Shown here: piece by piece, positions 62,253 through 64,000 of the stretch | Layout: the number at the start of each line of letters is the position of its first letter | Position numbering within the stretch: the first letter of the stretch is position 1 | Assembly (NCBI GenBank): GCA_963793825.1 | Contig: CAWCBE010000012.1 | Span: 1 to 64,000 of the forward strand | Length of the DNA stretch: 64,000 bases | Source of the DNA: RYN-230 sp963793825 | GTDB taxonomy: Bacteria; Actinomycetota; Actinomycetes; Streptosporangiales; Streptosporangiaceae | Direction of reading: 5' to 3' | Program-made: the position numbers and the translations under genes | Notes under the pieces: model-generated | The model's database searches: none | Seen by the model: the letters and a program-made list of their open reading frames with translations, nothing else | Told to the model about the DNA's origin: nothing

Positions 62253-62684
62253 CTACTCCCGGGGATGGACGAGTGCGGTGGCGCCCTCTATCGCGAAGAC
62301 GTCAACGGTGGAGCCGACAGGGATGACCTGTGACTCGTCATAGGGGCGGGCCGACCACACCTCGCCGCCGATGCGGACCTGGCCGCCGTCGTCGGTGACT
62401 TCCTCGACGACCTTAGCGGAACGCCCGACGAGAGCCGAGGTCCCGGTGCGCAGTGGTGGCGGCTGCTTGAGGTGCCGGACGGCGATCGGCCGCACCACCC
62501 CGAGCCCGGCAGCGGCCGCGACCGCGAAGGCACCCAGCTGGAAGGGCAGGCCCGCGCCGAGCCCGGCCACCAGGGCCGCGACCATGGCCCCGGCCGCGAT
62601 CAGCCCGAAGGCCAGGGTCGTGGTGAGCACCTCGGCGACGCCTAGCACCGCGGCTAGGACCAGCCAGACAATCCACGAACCCAT
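62253..62684 (-). CDS. NfeD-family membrane protein
   Basis: A 143-residue NfeD1b-like protein: three helices (SWIVWLVLAAVLGVAEVLTT; LAFGLIAAGAMVAALVAGLG; FQLGAFAVAAAAGLGVVRPI) and an OB-fold C-terminal domain (GTSALVGRSAKVVEEVTDDG, then VRIGGEVWSARPYDE). It pairs with the downstream stomatin, whose start is 2 bases away. Such pairs work in membrane quality control and microdomain formation. Confidence 0.9.
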   Translation of the reverse strand: MGSWIVWLVLAAVLGVAEVLTTTLAFGLIAAGAMVAALVAGLGAGLPFQLGAFAVAAAAGLGVVRPIAVRHLKQPPPLRTGTSALVGRSAKVVEEVTDDGGQVRIGGEVWSARPYDESQVIPVGSTVDVFAIEGATALVHPRE

Positions 62685-62942
62685 GGCTACTCCCGGAGCG
62701 GGAGCGGCGGCGTGCGCGGCGTGCGCAAGCGCGCGACCAGCCCTCTCCCCTGAGATTAACCCTAGCGGGCCCCTGGCCGCGAGGGCGGAAGTCCTTCATT
62801 CCGGCCGCCGGATGGCAGAGCCGGCCGCCGGCCCATTCCGTCCCGCCCGCTGGCGAGGGTGGCCACCCGCTGCCAGGGGGGCGATCGTTCACACCGGGGC
62901 CTGGAACGGGAATTATGGTGCCATCTAACGTCGGAGGATTTC

Positions 62943-64000
62943 ATGACCAGTCCAGCCCCGCTGTCCTATAGTCACGGAACCTCGCCGCTGCCGCTGCTCG
63001 GCGAGACCATCGGCGCGAACCTGAGGCGCATCGCGGCCGCGCACGGCGGCCGGGAAGCGCTGGTCGATGTGCCCTCCGGACGGCGCTGGACCTACGCGGA
63101 GTTCGACGCGGACACCGACACGCTGGCCCGGGGCCTGATGGCGGCCGGGATGCGGGCCGGTGACCGGGTGGGCATCTGGGCGCCGAACTGCCCGGAGTGG
63201 GTGCTGGTGCAGTACGCCACGGCCAAGGCAGGCGTGATCCTGGTCAACATCAACCCCGCCTACCGCAGTCACGAGCTGGGCTACGTGCTGCGCCAGTCCG
63301 GCGTACGGCTGCTGATCAGCGCCGAGTCGTTCAAGACCAGCGACTACCGGGCCATGGTCGAGGACGTCCGCGGGGACATCCCCGGCCTCCAGCGGGTGAT
63401 CTACCTGGGCTCGGCTAACTGGGACGAGCTCTTCGTGGCCGGCGGCATGCCGGTCGCCGGCGGCGGGGACGAGCTGGCCGGCCGCGAGGCCGGGCTGGGC
63501 TTCGACGACCCGATCAACATCCAGTACACCAGCGGCACCACCGGGTTCCCGAAGGGCGCCACGCTGTCCCACCACAACATCCTGAACAACGGGTTCTTCA
63601 TCGGGGAGGGCTGCCGCTACACCGAGGCCGACCGGGTCTGCATCCCGGTCCCGTTCTACCACTGCTTCGGCATGGTGCTGGGCAACCTGGCCTGCACGAC
63701 ACACGGGGCCGCGATCATCATCCCCGCCCCCGGGTTCGATCCCGCCGCGAGCCTGCGGGCCGTCGTGGAAGAACGGTGCACGTCGCTGTACGGCGTGCCA
63801 ACCATGTTCATCGCCGAGCTGGCGCTGCCCGATTTCGCGGCCTATGACCTGTCCACCCTGCGCACCGGGATCATGGCCGGATCGCCGTGCCCGGTCGAGG
63901 TGATGAAGCGGGTGGTCACCGAGATGCACATGACCGAGGTGACGATCTGTTACGGGATGACGGAGACGTCACCGGTGTCCGCGCAGACCACGGCGGATGA
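62943..64000 (+). CDS. Acyl-CoA synthetase (AMP-binding), truncated by window end
   Basis: The first 352 residues of an ANL-superfamily adenylate-forming enzyme, continuing beyond the window. It has RRWTYAEFDADTDTLARGL, then NCPEWVLVQYATAKAGVILV, the P-loop YTSGTTGFPKGATLSHHN, and, at the right edge, ICYGMTETSPVSAQ (the YGxTE motif). This matches fatty-acyl-CoA synthetases of the FadD/AcsA type (medium or long chain). ATG 62943 has GGAGG 5 bases upstream. No stop is reached before 64000. Chain-length preference cannot be judged from this part. Confidence 0.9.
   Translation, partial: MTSPAPLSYSHGTSPLPLLGETIGANLRRIAAAHGGREALVDVPSGRRWTYAEFDADTDTLARGLMAAGMRAGDRVGIWAPNCPEWVLVQYATAKAGVILVNINPAYRSHELGYVLRQSGVRLLISAESFKTSDYRAMVEDVRGDIPGLQRVIYLGSANWDELFVAGGMPVAGGGDELAGREAGLGFDDPINIQYTSGTTGFPKGATLSHHNILNNGFFIGEGCRYTEADRVCIPVPFYHCFGMVLGNLACTTHGAAIIIPAPGFDPAASLRAVVEERCTSLYGVPTMFIAELALPDFAAYDLSTLRTGIMAGSPCPVEVMKRVVTEMHMTEVTICYGMTETSPVSAQTTAD

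Overview
This is a 64 kb window from a high-GC Gram-positive actinobacterial chromosome. Evidence for that assignment is the GC-rich third codon positions, frequent GTG starts and ATGA/GTGA stop-start overlaps, a four-gene conservon (cvnABCD), a menaquinone prenyltransferase, a mycothiol-type DsbA-like protein and a hopanoid cluster of actinobacterial layout. I cannot name the genus from sequence alone.

Left part (1-9.5 kb) is accessory and partly decayed. It holds a frameshifted YhgE/DUF3533-like membrane gene, a frameshifted SDR gene, a mobilisation module (MobC-like accessory protein and a relaxase with a one-base frameshift, with several inverted repeats upstream that could be an oriT), and an HNH endonuclease of the phosphorothioate-DNA type. 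Then come tRNA-Pro and tRNA-Gly. A 3.3 kb remnant of an integrative element sits in tRNA-Gly, flanked by a 47-bp direct repeat of the tRNA 3' end. It carries an N-terminally deleted tyrosine integrase, an excisionase, the 3' part of a Rep gene, and an ECF sigma factor with its membrane partner.

9.5-16 kb: housekeeping and small-molecule resistance genes (GNAT, two VOC proteins, an ArsR-ArsN1-like pair, an AlkA-type glycosylase, a DedA protein), then two tandem secreted paralogues that share a 570-bp DNA-identical core.

16.4-36 kb: membrane-lipid region. First comes flotillin, a small protein and HpnB glycosyltransferase on one strand, then ribokinase, an FAD monooxygenase, a PAS/GAF-PP2C-ATPase regulator, and a MacB-like ABC transporter whose permease is frameshifted. 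Then follows the hopanoid operon on the minus strand: hpnC-hpnD-hpnE-polyprenyl synthase-shc-(hpnG::ispH fusion)-hpnH. It supplies prenyl diphosphate, converts FPP to squalene through hydroxysqualene, cyclises squalene to hopene, and makes the adenosyl- and ribosyl-hopane side chain. Nearly all junctions overlap by a few bases.

37-45.5 kb: conservon cvnABCD, a PP2C phosphatase, an Eis-type acetyltransferase, a small repeat-rich protein, RpiB and a DsbA-family protein. 45.8-58.7 kb: core metabolism (PepN, MalQ, a penicillin acylase-family hydrolase, an amidase, a NERD protein, IlvD, MenA). 58.8-64 kb: a MarR gene facing a dead MFS remnant across two matching operator-like palindromes, a PadR operon, a stomatin/NfeD pair and the start of an acyl-CoA synthetase cut by the window end.

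No rRNA, CRISPR array or intact insertion sequence was seen. The most interesting items are the HpnG-IspH fusion, the flotillin-HpnB linkage, the gene-converted secreted pair, the decayed tRNA-Gly element, and the MarR operators.
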